Part shown: positions 8,560 to 15,743 of the stretch, one piece after another
Position numbering within the stretch: position 1 is the first letter of the stretch
How the letters are laid out: each line of letters starts with the position of its first letter
Source: Candidatus Poribacteria bacterium
Lineage (GTDB): Bacteria > Poribacteria > WGA-4E > JAJDTR01
DNA: 39,216 bases
Direction of reading: 5' to 3'
NCBI GenBank assembly: GCA_022827055.1
Contig: JAJDTR010000073.1
Span: forward strand, 1 to 39,216
Position numbers and translations under genes: made by a program
Notes under the pieces: generated by a model
The model's input: the letters and a program-made list of their open reading frames with translations, nothing else
Told to the model about the DNA's origin: nothing
The model's database searches: none

Positions 8560-9558
8560 ATGAAAAGACTTAATTTATCCTGCAGACGCCAGATGCCAGT
8601 GATTGCATTTCTGGCAGTCTCACTCAGTATGTCTAGCTGTGCCTCGCTTGAAAAGGCGCGGGAACGGCAGCAAGAAAAAATCAGGCGGCAGCAGAGCAAG
8701 CGTTACTTGACGCTCCCGCGTCCCGATGCTCAGATATCAGTGTCCCCCGATGGATTAAAGATTGGAAGTGACCATTATACACTAACTTTTCATGAGGACT
8801 TACTCAAGAGAAGTTCGTTGGATGAGTCCAAAGAACGTCAAGAGATTGGACACGGCGCGTTGCTGTATATGGAGAGTCTTTATAAGTATATTCACGAACT
8901 GTTCCGTATTGAGCCTCCGACTCGTCGTATCGGGATTGTACTGTATGAAACCTTTCAAGGTACGACAATGCGGGCGATAACGGAGTCTCGACATCAGACA
9001 GTTCGTCAGGGTAACGGAGTGCTGAAGACAGTTGGGACTATAGTAATGCATTTCCCCATGGCTATGTTTGACCAGAGGGAAGTCAGGGCGCACGAGCTAA
9101 CCCATGCTTTTACCGCTAATTACCACCTACCAACATGGTTCACGGAAGGGATCGCGGTTTTCGTGCAGATTCAGTATGCGAAGGGAGGCGATTTTAGAGC
9201 ATTCGATCTTCACGAGAATATGAAAGTCGACCTGGACGATGTCAACGCAATTCAAACGTGGAAGGGACACGCGTCAGTTGATGCCCAATGGGGCTACGGC
9301 TACTCCTTCTCGATTGTCAAAAAACTCTACGATCTTTACGGCGAGGAATTTTATCCCGAGGTTTTTCGTCTTATGGAGGCGGACAAATATCACCAGCAAC
9401 TTCCCGGAGAGATGAAGACGAGTATGCTGGTTTACTACATGAGTCAAGCGGCGGGAGAAGATCTTGTACCATTTTTTGAAAATCTCAAATTCAATGTCCG
9501 CCAGTTGACTATAGCTGATATAGAATCGGTTATTCGGAAAGCAGCCCCATCTCGATAG
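8560..9558 (+). CDS. HExxH metallopeptidase-like lipoprotein (peptidase MA-like)
   Basis: 332 residues from the ATG at 8560; an in-frame start at 8440 would only add a non-signal extension. Lipobox SMSSC (Cys27), then a charged linker rich in R, Q, E and K. The zinc-protease signature AHELTH (HELTH at 178-182) is followed by LPTWFTEGIAVF, where Glu195 is the expected third zinc ligand, as in the peptidase MA-like (gluzincin) group. A later segment, WGYGYSFSIVKKLYDLYG, fits that family. Its target is unknown; being a lipoprotein it should act on the periplasmic or cell-surface side. It is followed 16 bp later by a second discoidin-like lipoprotein with an AAAGGAG site, so these two are likely co-transcribed. 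Confidence 0.82.
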   Translation: MKRLNLSCRRQMPVIAFLAVSLSMSSCASLEKARERQQEKIRRQQSKRYLTLPRPDAQISVSPDGLKIGSDHYTLTFHEDLLKRSSLDESKERQEIGHGALLYMESLYKYIHELFRIEPPTRRIGIVLYETFQGTTMRAITESRHQTVRQGNGVLKTVGTIVMHFPMAMFDQREVRAHELTHAFTANYHLPTWFTEGIAVFVQIQYAKGGDFRAFDLHENMKVDLDDVNAIQTWKGHASVDAQWGYGYSFSIVKKLYDLYGEEFYPEVFRLMEADKYHQQLPGEMKTSMLVYYMSQAAGEDLVPFFENLKFNVRQLTIADIESVIRKAAPSR

Positions 9559-9574
9559 AAAGGAGCAAAATCAG

Positions 9575-10228
9575 ATGAAATTTCATTCGGTAATGGTAAT
9601 TCTCACGATTATGATAGTCATGATGTCGTCATATGGCTGTGCCGGTGTTCAAGGCTTTTCTGCCGAGCAACAGTGGAGCAACAACTTTGTCCTAGCCGAT
9701 GGGGTAAGGGCAAACGATCCAGCAATTATAGACGGTAACGTAAGAACGGTTGGTCAATCGCAGTATGTTGAAAGTACGGGAGACATGGTTATGAGTTTCG
9801 GTTCACAATCCGAATCGATTGTTACCCTCCCAGAACCCAAATCCCTCCATCGAGTCATCATTCACTCTTCCAACCTGCAAGCTTTCGATATATGGACGAC
9901 TGATTCGCAAGGGAGATGGGAGAAGATTAAGGAGATTGAAAGCAATAAGAAGAAAATCATTGATATCCGACTGAATCGAACGGTGTATACGTCAGGTATC
10001 AAGATTAGGGTGCGCCGTACGTCAGACGATGCGGGCCAGCGTCGCCGAAATGTCCAAAATATCCGAGGCTGGAGAACGTTTAGCGGAAAAATCAATGCGC
10101 CCGCAAAGATTTCTGAAATAGAATTGTACGGATTTGTCTCGAAGTCTGACGCGGCAAATGCCGCCTCTCAAGCGTCAGTCAGCAGCAAAGACGAGGAGCT
10201 TGATGAGTTTGATAAATTCTTGAAGTGA
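9575..10228 (+). CDS. Discoidin-like predicted lipoprotein
   Basis: 217 residues with lipoprotein signal ending SSYGC (Cys22). The body is a jelly-roll-like beta sequence: an N-terminal segment with AIIDGNVRT, a central LPEPKSLHRVIIHSS strand, FDIWTTDSQGRWEKIKEI, IKIRVRRTSDD and a final ISEIELYGF strand, the order seen in F5/8 type C domains. The tail is acidic and ends DEFDKFLK. It is preceded by AGAAAGGAG and starts 16 bp after the peptidase gene. It is distinct from the 6557 gene but has the same architecture (signal, one discoidin-like domain, acidic tail). Function unknown; binding to a sugar or surface polymer is the family expectation. Confidence 0.75.
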   Translation: MKFHSVMVILTIMIVMMSSYGCAGVQGFSAEQQWSNNFVLADGVRANDPAIIDGNVRTVGQSQYVESTGDMVMSFGSQSESIVTLPEPKSLHRVIIHSSNLQAFDIWTTDSQGRWEKIKEIESNKKKIIDIRLNRTVYTSGIKIRVRRTSDDAGQRRRNVQNIRGWRTFSGKINAPAKISEIELYGFVSKSDAANAASQASVSSKDEELDEFDKFLK

Positions 10229-10272
10229 GAGAATTTGGTTAATATTACCCGGATTTACTGCCTAACTAAGAA

Positions 10273-10550
10273 CCCGTTTGAATAGTACATTTGTAGGTGC
10301 AATCAAGCGAGTGAATAGCGAACGCGGTAGAACTCCGATAGAAGACCCATAGAGATCCTCTCCCGGTCGCGACTCCCGACCCCGGCGACCATCAACCGGC
10401 CCCTTGTAGGAGCGATCTCCAGGTCGCGATTCCCCGCTCCAGCGGAGCGGCATGTCGATAGCAGGGAGAAAACTTAATTCTTGCACTCCAGCGGAGTGCC
10501 ATGTCAATAGATTCTCTAAAAATAGCTTTGCTGCCGACTATTCAAACAGG
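10273..10550. repeat. Small element bounded by 14-bp inverted repeats
   Basis: The left end CCCGTTTGAATAGT (10273-10286) and right end ACTATTCAAACAGG (10537-10550) are inverted copies with one mismatch. The 278-bp interior includes two near-identical segments beginning CTCCAGCGGAG and ending ATGTC(A/G)ATAG. No transposase is present. MITE-like by structure; no target duplication recognised. Confidence 0.45.
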
Positions 10551-10555
10551 CTCTA

Positions 10556-10810
10556 AGCTCGACTTTGTACATTTAAGTAGGATAACAAACGGTGTCAATC
10601 AAGCGTTCCAGAAAAGCAGGTGAGATTTTAACCATCTGGTCATTTTGGTTGACCTGTGAAAAAGTCGGTAGCGGTTTCCAGTACGATCACTGCGGGGCAA
10701 GGGGATCTCTATCGCACTCGCTATCCGCTCGCTTGATTCCCGCCTACGGGTTTGGTGTTGTACGGTTCTCGTTACGACCCAACCGCTGTACTTTTGTACA
10801 AAGTCGAGCT
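10556..10810. repeat. Small element bounded by perfect 16-bp inverted repeats
   Basis: AGCTCGACTTTGTACA (10556-10571) and TGTACAAAGTCGAGCT (10795-10810) are perfect inverted copies enclosing 255 bp. The interior contains GCGGGGCA and CCCGCCTACGGGTTT, words also found together near 32503-32530. It directly abuts the preceding element. No transposase, no clear target duplication. Confidence 0.55.
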
Positions 10811-10905
10811 AAGTATTGGCGCACCTTATAGTCAATTCCGTTTATATGCACACATTTTTCGGTAAGTACGGTTTCCAACCCCACCTAAGGGACTGTAAAA
10901 TTACC

Positions 10906-10927
10906 GGTTCGGTTAGGAAACCGAACC
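10906..10927. repeat. Perfect 9-bp hairpin (REP-like)
   Basis: GGTTCGGTT - AGGA - AACCGAACC. It is not followed by a T run on either strand, so it is more likely a dispersed palindromic repeat than a terminator. Confidence 0.4.
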
Positions 10928-11210
10928 TACTGCAGCGCATAAATTTTCATTAGATTTACTATACAATTGGGTTCCAATAATTGACTCCCGATTCTGTGTA
11001 CTCGCTTGAGACGGGCAGTATCACATCAAGTCTATCCGTGTGAATCAGTGAAATACATCATGCCAATCGTGATGCCGCTTTTCATGTCGGTCCTACAACC
11101 GGAATTTTGAGTTTTGATGTTCGTTAGCAATTATTCCAAGACCTTAGGGTTAGAAAACGGTTTTCCTAAGTATTACGCCAACAATGATTCCTGCCTTCCC
11201 AGTTCGTCTG

Positions 11211-11753
11211 TCAAGAGCCCAAAGCAACAGAATCCCCGTCTAATACTCCGATGTACGGCAAATTCCTGTAGTGCTGAGCGAAGTCCAAGCCGTATCCTAC
11301 CACAAAGGAATTCGGGATCTTAAACCCAAGGTAATCAATTGTGACTGGCACTTCCCTTCGATCAGGTTTATCAAGCAGACTGCACACTTTGACGCTGGTT
11401 GGTTCAAACGACTCGATGTGATTCAATAGAAAATCTAGCGTCATTCCCGTATCGACAATATCTTCCACAATCAGCACGTCCGCCCGAAAAAGATCCTGAT
11501 AAAGTCCTTGAATCATCTGCACTCCTGAAGACTTTGTATCGTTGTGATAGCTTGCGAGCTGAACAAATTCATATCGGGCTGGCACAGCCAACGTGCGTAT
11601 TAAATCGGCGAAGAACAGGATTGCCCCTTTAAGGACGCAGATCAAAACTAAATCCGATTTATCATAATCCTTGGAAATCTGTTTGCCTAACTCATGGACT
11701 CGCTTTTCGATTTGGGATTCAGTGATTAGGATTGACTGCACTGAAGGTTTCAT
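11211..11753 (-). CDS. hpt: Hypoxanthine phosphoribosyltransferase
   Basis: 180 residues. This type I phosphoribosyltransferase converts hypoxanthine (and usually guanine) with PRPP to the nucleotide in purine salvage. Motifs: VCVLKGAILFFADLIR with the LKG loop, the flexible-loop region YHNDTKSSG, the PRPP-binding VLIVEDIVDTGMTL and a C-terminal FVVGYGLDFAQHYRNLPYIGVL typical of HPRT. The ATG at 11753 gives MKPSVQSILI; a longer frame to 11810 is only overlap with the upstream GNAT gene. The start still lies 35 bp inside the GNAT frame, so translation is probably coupled. The tilS-hpt pairing is common in bacteria; here a GNAT gene is inserted between the two. Confidence 0.95.
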   Translation of the reverse strand: MKPSVQSILITESQIEKRVHELGKQISKDYDKSDLVLICVLKGAILFFADLIRTLAVPARYEFVQLASYHNDTKSSGVQMIQGLYQDLFRADVLIVEDIVDTGMTLDFLLNHIESFEPTSVKVCSLLDKPDRREVPVTIDYLGFKIPNSFVVGYGLDFAQHYRNLPYIGVLDGDSVALGS

Positions 11754-12546
11754 TACGTAAACTCCCCGTAGACACATTATGTGCGAAGATAAGTTCTCGC
11801 TCCTTAACAAATCCTAGCCGCTCGTAGATTCGAATTGCCGGTGCATTTTCGGCGACTACAAAGAGACTGATAATTTGAATTCCCATCCCCCGCAAATGAT
11901 TCATAACACCCGCGGTTGCCGCTGTAGCATATCCTTGTCCCCTGAATCTGGGATGTGAGAAAACATTTCCAATCTGTGCGATAAAGGGTGTCACGAAATG
12001 GATTCCGGCGGCCGTGATGAGCTGACCATCGTGCCAAACACCATAGAAGGGTCCCATCTCAAACATCAGCGGCGTCCATGCTTCGACGCGATGTTCGTTA
12101 TAAAATTGATTTAACGAATTGAACTCTTCCCTTTGAATCAGTCGGGCAGGTTTTACGGGTGTTGGAATAGGCTCATGAAGCAGCATTTGGAGTTCGATGT
12201 GGGAATAGATTCGATTTCCGAATTGACAGAGAACTGAGGACGATGTGCAGGTCGAAAGTGTAATCCACTCGGATTCAAGGCGTCTACTCATTTTTGTCAA
12301 TAGTGCGTTTTGAACGGTTGGATTGTCTTCAGTAATGATGACCGAAGGAGTCGAAAAGCCGCGAAACAGGCTCCCTACGCCAACAATCTGCCCCTCGTCA
12401 GTTGCGACATAAATCTCGGAGACACTGATTAAGGGCGGGTATAAATCCCCTAACAACATGAGGTGATGAATCGGGTCGCGAGCTAGCCAGCGAATACACG
12501 CCTCCCTGTCTACACCCACCCCGAGGGACTTAACTAGAACTGGCAT
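11719..12546 (-). CDS. GNAT family N-acetyltransferase
   Basis: 275 residues. The C-terminal domain (about 165-260) is a GNAT fold with the acetyl-CoA loop RFRGQGYA (200-207) and the helix-turn ENAPAIRIYERLGFV characteristic of the family. The N-terminal half (ARDPIHHLMLLGDL and following) is the extra domain seen in two-domain GNATs with an uncharacterised substrate. Its last 35 bp overlap the start of hpt, and it sits 167 bp after tilS, so it is probably part of a tilS-GNAT-hpt unit. Substrate unknown. Confidence 0.85.
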   Translation of the reverse strand: MPVLVKSLGVGVDREACIRWLARDPIHHLMLLGDLYPPLISVSEIYVATDEGQIVGVGSLFRGFSTPSVIITEDNPTVQNALLTKMSRRLESEWITLSTCTSSSVLCQFGNRIYSHIELQMLLHEPIPTPVKPARLIQREEFNSLNQFYNEHRVEAWTPLMFEMGPFYGVWHDGQLITAAGIHFVTPFIAQIGNVFSHPRFRGQGYATAATAGVMNHLRGMGIQIISLFVVAENAPAIRIYERLGFVKERELIFAHNVSTGSLRNETFSAVNPNH

Positions 12547-12570
12547 TATTGTTTTAACTGAGTTACCGGC

Positions 12571-12675
12571 TTTTCCAGAGAAACCCGGTTTTAATCTCTA
12601 ATTTAGAGGCAATGAGTTAATCGGTCATGCCTTCGCCTGGATTGAATGAATGATCATCAAAACTCGGTTCGTGCT
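12571..12675. repeat. Possible degenerate copy of the 15926-16022 inverted-repeat element
   Basis: Between tilS and the GNAT gene, GAAACCCGGTTTT (near 12578) and CAAAACTCGGTTC (near 12658) form a weak inverted pair resembling the AGAAACCGAGTTTTT ends of the element at 15926-16022, at a similar spacing. Low confidence. Confidence 0.2.
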
Positions 12676-12713
12676 GCTTGGCTGATTAAGGATGGAACTG
12701 GTGTAATGTTACA

Positions 12714-14138
12714 TTATGGAACGCGTTGAGGTCCTGAGGAATAAGTCAGACGGAGAAATCTCCTAGTCTTATTGCTAACTTTGCACTTGTCACTTGTGCG
12801 GTGTCCAATGACCCACAAAATCTCATCCCCAGAAACAAGAATAGGTACGTACTTGCGCATTCGTTGAGGTATTTTTGCGTCGATCAAGATATCTTTTACT
12901 TTTTTTGTTCCTTTCATTCCGAATGGTTGGAATCTATCTCCCGCCCGCCGACTTCGGATTTTGAGCGGCAATTGAATCTGATCGACATCAAACACGGCTT
13001 GAAATTTGCCATCAGTTACGTAGGAAGTTCCGCCGCCTGATGCCTCAACAATGATAGAAGTCATTACTGCATTTAACGCCGGAAAATTGTTATCTCCCGG
13101 AACAGCAACGTGGTACTCGAATTCGTCAATCTCGCTTATGGCGCGTTGGATAATTAGCTGATTATACGCCCTTAGAAATTCCAAATTGTTGGGAAGATTG
13201 AGTTGCCGGTTGGGAGATATACTCTCGCTTAATTGTAGCATGGATTCAGAATGATTGAAAGCTAACTCTTTCATGTCCCCTTGTATCTGACAGACGGCTA
13301 GACGGAGAATGCGCCGACGCAGCGCAGGGTGGTGTCGGAGAAACGTCAATCGATCTAATATAACTACATCATGTGTGGCCGGCTCTACGAGGCATACGTC
13401 AAGCGCGTTGCGGGCTACGTCCTCAAGATAGTCCGATTCCGCCCGCAGCAACTCGGAGTTCTGAACCAATGTGTTCTGAATATTGTGATTATAATCGCGT
13501 TTGAGAAGCGGGAGAAGATCCAGCCGAATCCGATTGCGCAGATAATTTCTGTCCCAGTTGGTTGAGTCTTCGCAAGGGTGCAAATCTTGTTCGGCGACAA
13601 ATTCTTCGATTTCTGTCCGTGAAAAATCAAGCAGCGGGCGGATGAATTTTCCATCTCGAATAGGTAGTATGCCTCTCAAGCCCGTAAGCGCGGCTCCTCG
13701 TATTAGATTCATCAACACTGTTTCTGCTTGATCGCTACGATGGTGTCCGAGCGCGACCTTTGTTGCTTCGATCTCCTTTGATACAGATTCAAAGAAATCA
13801 TATCGTGCCGTACGAGCTATTGCTTCGATTGATTGCCCCCGCTGTCTTATCAAGGATGGTATGTCAATCTTGTCAATTGTGAACGGCAGATTCAGGGAGT
13901 TAGCGCATCGTTCTACAAACTCGGCATCCGAAGCCGAATCTGAACGTAATTGGTGATCTAGGTGAGCGATGTGAAGTTGGCAATCAAGCTGGGGGCGTAG
14001 TTCGTAGAGTGCAACGAGAAGAGCAAGAGAATCAACTCCGCCGGAGAAACCGATAACGACTGTTTCACCTGAACGAATCATATCATGCTGCAGAATGTAG
14101 CGGTGGGTTCGCTGTAGAAAACGAGAAGATATGCTCAT
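12714..14138 (-). CDS. tilS: tRNA(Ile)-lysidine synthetase
   Basis: 474 residues. This ATP-dependent enzyme changes C34 of the CAT-anticodon tRNA(Ile2) to lysidine so that it reads AUA and is charged with Ile. The PP-loop SGGVDS is at 32-37, followed by HIAHLDHQLRSDSASDAEFV, the ALGHHRSDQAETVLMNLIRG motif and RPLLDFSRTEIEEF, and the C-terminal TilS domain with RSRRAGDRFQPFGMKGTKKVKD (two parts). Length is normal for the long form. It lies downstream of a tRNA with CAT anticodon on the same strand, separated by a strong terminator, so it has its own or read-through transcription. Confidence 0.96.
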   Translation of the reverse strand: MSISSRFLQRTHRYILQHDMIRSGETVVIGFSGGVDSLALLVALYELRPQLDCQLHIAHLDHQLRSDSASDAEFVERCANSLNLPFTIDKIDIPSLIRQRGQSIEAIARTARYDFFESVSKEIEATKVALGHHRSDQAETVLMNLIRGAALTGLRGILPIRDGKFIRPLLDFSRTEIEEFVAEQDLHPCEDSTNWDRNYLRNRIRLDLLPLLKRDYNHNIQNTLVQNSELLRAESDYLEDVARNALDVCLVEPATHDVVILDRLTFLRHHPALRRRILRLAVCQIQGDMKELAFNHSESMLQLSESISPNRQLNLPNNLEFLRAYNQLIIQRAISEIDEFEYHVAVPGDNNFPALNAVMTSIIVEASGGGTSYVTDGKFQAVFDVDQIQLPLKIRSRRAGDRFQPFGMKGTKKVKDILIDAKIPQRMRKYVPILVSGDEILWVIGHRTSDKCKVSNKTRRFLRLTYSSGPQRVP

Positions 14139-14171
14139 GCCATATCTCCATAATGGGCGCTAAACAGGCAT

Positions 14172-14193
14172 AAAAAAAGCCGCTTGCAGCGGC
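14172..14193 (-). terminator. Rho-independent terminator after the CAT tRNA
   Basis: On the minus strand, GCCGCT-GCA-AGCGGC (plus 14179-14193) followed by TTTTTTT. The opposite side is also A/T rich, so it may act in both directions. It separates the tRNA unit from tilS. Confidence 0.85.
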
Positions 14194-14216
14194 GAAAAAA
14201 ATGAAAGGGTGTAAAA

Positions 14217-14288
14217 TGCCGGTGCGGAGAGTTGAACTCCGGACAGCACGATTATGAGTCGTGTGCTCTACCACTGAGCTACACCGGC
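14217..14288 (-). tRNA. tRNA with CAT anticodon (elongator Met or Ile2)
   Basis: A 72-nt cloverleaf: acceptor GCCGGTG/CACCGGC, D stem GCTC/GAGC, anticodon arm CACGA-CTCATAA-TCGTG, T arm CGGAG-TTCAACT-CTCCG, discriminator A. CCA is not encoded. Acceptor pair 1-72 is G-C, so it is not the initiator. From sequence alone elongator Met and the lysidine-modified Ile2 cannot be separated safely. Confidence 0.93.
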
Positions 14289-14296
14289 AGAATATG

Positions 14297-14329
14297 AAAA
14301 AGGGAAACGTGCAGCGAAACACGTTTCCC
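14297..14329 (-). terminator. Hairpin terminator after tRNA-fMet
   Basis: A perfect 10-bp stem, GGGAAACGTG/CACGTTTCCC (plus 14302-14311 and 14320-14329) with an 8-nt loop, followed on the minus strand by TTTTT. It lies between the fMet and CAT tRNA genes and could end or attenuate transcripts, or be a processing site. Confidence 0.65.
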
Positions 14330-14337
14330 ATATTGAA

Positions 14338-14414
14338 TGGTTGCAGGGGTGGGATTTGAACCCACGTCCTCTGGGTTATGAGCCCAACGAGCTACCAGAC
14401 TGCTCCACCCTGCG
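14338..14414 (-). tRNA. Initiator tRNA-fMet (CAT)
   Basis: 77 nt including an encoded CCA. Initiator features are visible: an unpaired C1-A72 at the top of the acceptor (CGCAGGG / CCCTGCA), three consecutive G-C pairs in the anticodon stem (GGG-CTCATAA-CCC), and the D loop AGTCTGGTAG. T arm GTGGG-TTCAAAT-CCCAC. Confidence 0.97.
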
Positions 14415-14431
14415 TCAAGACGGGTTTGAAA

Positions 14432-14520
14432 TGGTGGTCGAGGAGGGACTCGAACCCTCACACCTTTTTACAGGCGATGGATTTTAAGTCCATTGTGTCT
14501 ACCGATTCCACCACTCGACC
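14432..14520 (-). tRNA. tRNA-Leu (TAA)
   Basis: 89 nt with encoded CCA. Acceptor GGTCGAG/CTCGACC, anticodon arm ATGGA-CTTAAAA-TCCAT (anticodon TAA), a long class II variable arm (CGCCTGTAAAAAGGTGTG region) and T arm GAGGG-TTCGAGT-CCCTC. First gene of the Leu-fMet-CAT tRNA run, 17 bp before fMet. Confidence 0.97.
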
Positions 14521-14572
14521 CCGGTGCAGGATTCCACTGATTGTCTCACCTTCAAAGAAGACACAGTAGTAT

Positions 14573-14602
14573 ATATTATTATACACCCTTCGTGTTTGTC
14601 AA
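14573..14602 (-). promoter_or_regulatory. Sigma70-type promoter of the tRNA run
   Basis: On the minus strand, a consensus -35 TTGACA (plus 14597-14602) and -10 TAATAT (plus 14573-14578) with an 18-bp spacer, about 53 bp upstream of tRNA-Leu. A MITE-like element begins 20 bp upstream of the -35. Confidence 0.75.
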
Positions 14603-14621
14603 GTTTTTTTGAAGCATCCCT

Positions 14622-14848
14622 CAGGGGGAACGCATCTAATTGCAGAGAGGGTCTCATGGTGGTAGGCCGTGTTGGGTTTCACTCAGATTTTGGTGCGTTC
14701 AAGCGAAATAGGCACTCGAAAACTCCCACAAGATTAGCGATTACTAACGAATTTCCGTTCAACCCAACCTACGAATCCCAAAATAGTGTCACAAACTTAG
14801 CCTGATTTTCTTTCTTATGATGCAGAAAATTTAGATGCGTTTCCCCTG
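14622..14848. mobile_element. 227-bp MITE-like element with 10-bp target duplication
   Basis: The ends are 18-bp terminal inverted repeats, CAGGGGGAACGCATCTAA on the left and TTAGATGCGTTTCCCCTG on the right, with one mismatch. The element is flanked by identical 10-bp direct repeats AAGCATCCCT (14612-14621 and 14849-14858), a clear target-site duplication. No transposase is encoded, so it would be mobilised in trans; a duplication of this length is in the range of IS4-type transposases. The interior contains a loose inverted pair around GTTGGGTTTCACTC and TTCAACCCAAC. A second copy starts at 39118. Confidence 0.9.
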
Positions 14849-14961
14849 AAGCATCCCTGCCGTGCGAAAATTATCCTTGACCAATCAAGAATCTTGATGT
14901 AATTTTGTGTGAACTCGGATGCAGTTGAGAAGAACTCGTACTACATTTCGCTCCGGACGGA

Positions 14962-15447
14962 CTAGCCGGTTTTCTTTTCGATGTCAAATGCTTGAATAAC
15001 TTCATTTGCCAAAAGGCTCCGTGAGATAGTTTCAATTGTGTTCAGATCCAAGTTTCCGAATATCCAGTATTTTTGCCCTGTTCGCGCAGCGCATACGCCG
15101 TTTATTCCCAAGTCGTGAATTCCTTTAACAACGCTCTCGCCAACGGCATCGGTTACTCCTGGCTTGAACCGGACTTCGACTGTCCACACGCCCGTTTCCG
15201 AAGTTGATGATGCGGAACAATCGCCGAACCTCTGGTAGGTATAATCTTGTATCACTGGGTCGGCGAGGAGTTCAGAGCACATTTGATCGACTTCTCGAAC
15301 CCGAAATTCGCCATCAATCCAATAAACCTTCGCTGTTTGGATTAAATCAACGCCGCTGATTCCGAGATCCGTGATGTCTTCTAGTATTCCCTGTCCAGCG
15401 GCATCTGGAATATTGGGTTTATAGCGAACTTCAATCTTCCATTTCAT
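14962..15447 (-). CDS. Tandem PurS-like domain protein
   Basis: 161 residues made of two repeats of about 75 residues. Repeat 1 starts WKIEVRYKPNIPDAAG and ends LLADPVIQDYTYQ; repeat 2 starts WTVEVRFKPGVTDAVG and ends LLANEVIQAFDIE. The pattern (V-x-V-x-KP-x-x-x-D-x-x-G, a helix, LGI-x-x-V, and the final LL-A-x-x-VI) is that of PurS, the about 80-residue subunit of formylglycinamidine ribonucleotide synthase in purine synthesis. Normal PurS has a single domain and dimerises; here the dimer would be covalent. purL and purQ are not next to it, so a role in purine synthesis is inferred only from the fold. AGGAG precedes the ATG. Divergent from the next gene, 32 bp apart. Confidence 0.75.
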   Translation of the reverse strand: MKWKIEVRYKPNIPDAAGQGILEDITDLGISGVDLIQTAKVYWIDGEFRVREVDQMCSELLADPVIQDYTYQRFGDCSASSTSETGVWTVEVRFKPGVTDAVGESVVKGIHDLGINGVCAARTGQKYWIFGNLDLNTIETISRSLLANEVIQAFDIEKKTG

Positions 15448-15479
15448 TTTCTAAATCTCCTACGTTTCAGGAGTGCATT

Positions 15480-15743
15480 ATGCCAACAGAAGACGCGAGT
15501 GCGCGGACACTCATGCTAATTGTCAGTATCATCGGATTAGTCTTTGCAATTGTCATGGTAATCTTATTTTTTAACGCGGCTCCGGCAAGATCGAACATTC
15601 CCGCCCACCGTGAATCAACGGCGCCCGCCGCCTGTTTGGAATGTCATCTCGTTGGAACAGAAGAGTCACCAACCATGCCGCACCTCAACCTCGGAAACTG
15701 TATACTTTGCCACGGATTAGCGGACTCTAAGCCGAAGCCGTGA
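15480..15743 (+). CDS. Small membrane-anchored di-heme c-type cytochrome-like protein
   Basis: 87 residues. One N-terminal transmembrane segment (about residues 11-32) followed by a short exposed domain with two heme c attachment motifs, CLECH (52-56) and CILCH (74-78), and histidine 68 between them as a possible axial ligand. It should sit in the cytoplasmic membrane with hemes on the periplasmic side and pass electrons between partners. No cytochrome oxidase or reductase genes lie nearby. AGGAG precedes the ATG. Too short for the known NapB/NrfH families; no family assigned. Confidence 0.75.
   Translation: MPTEDASARTLMLIVSIIGLVFAIVMVILFFNAAPARSNIPAHRESTAPAACLECHLVGTEESPTMPHLNLGNCILCHGLADSKPKP

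Larger units (their letters stand above)
10229..11210. other. Gene-free tract dense in inverted repeats
   Basis: About 980 bp between convergent genes, with no credible coding sequence. It holds at least three inverted-repeat pairs (10273-10286 with 10537-10550; 10301-10330 with 10709-10738; 10556-10571 with 10795-10810), two direct copies of CTCCAGCGGAG plus flanking bases (10438 and 10486), and a 9-bp-stem hairpin at 10906-10927. The pattern suggests several small non-autonomous elements inserted side by side. Confidence 0.6.

Noticed and set aside
10592..10831. 79-codon plus-strand frame in the repeat tract
   Set aside because: It lies almost wholly inside an inverted-repeat element and has no protein resemblance.
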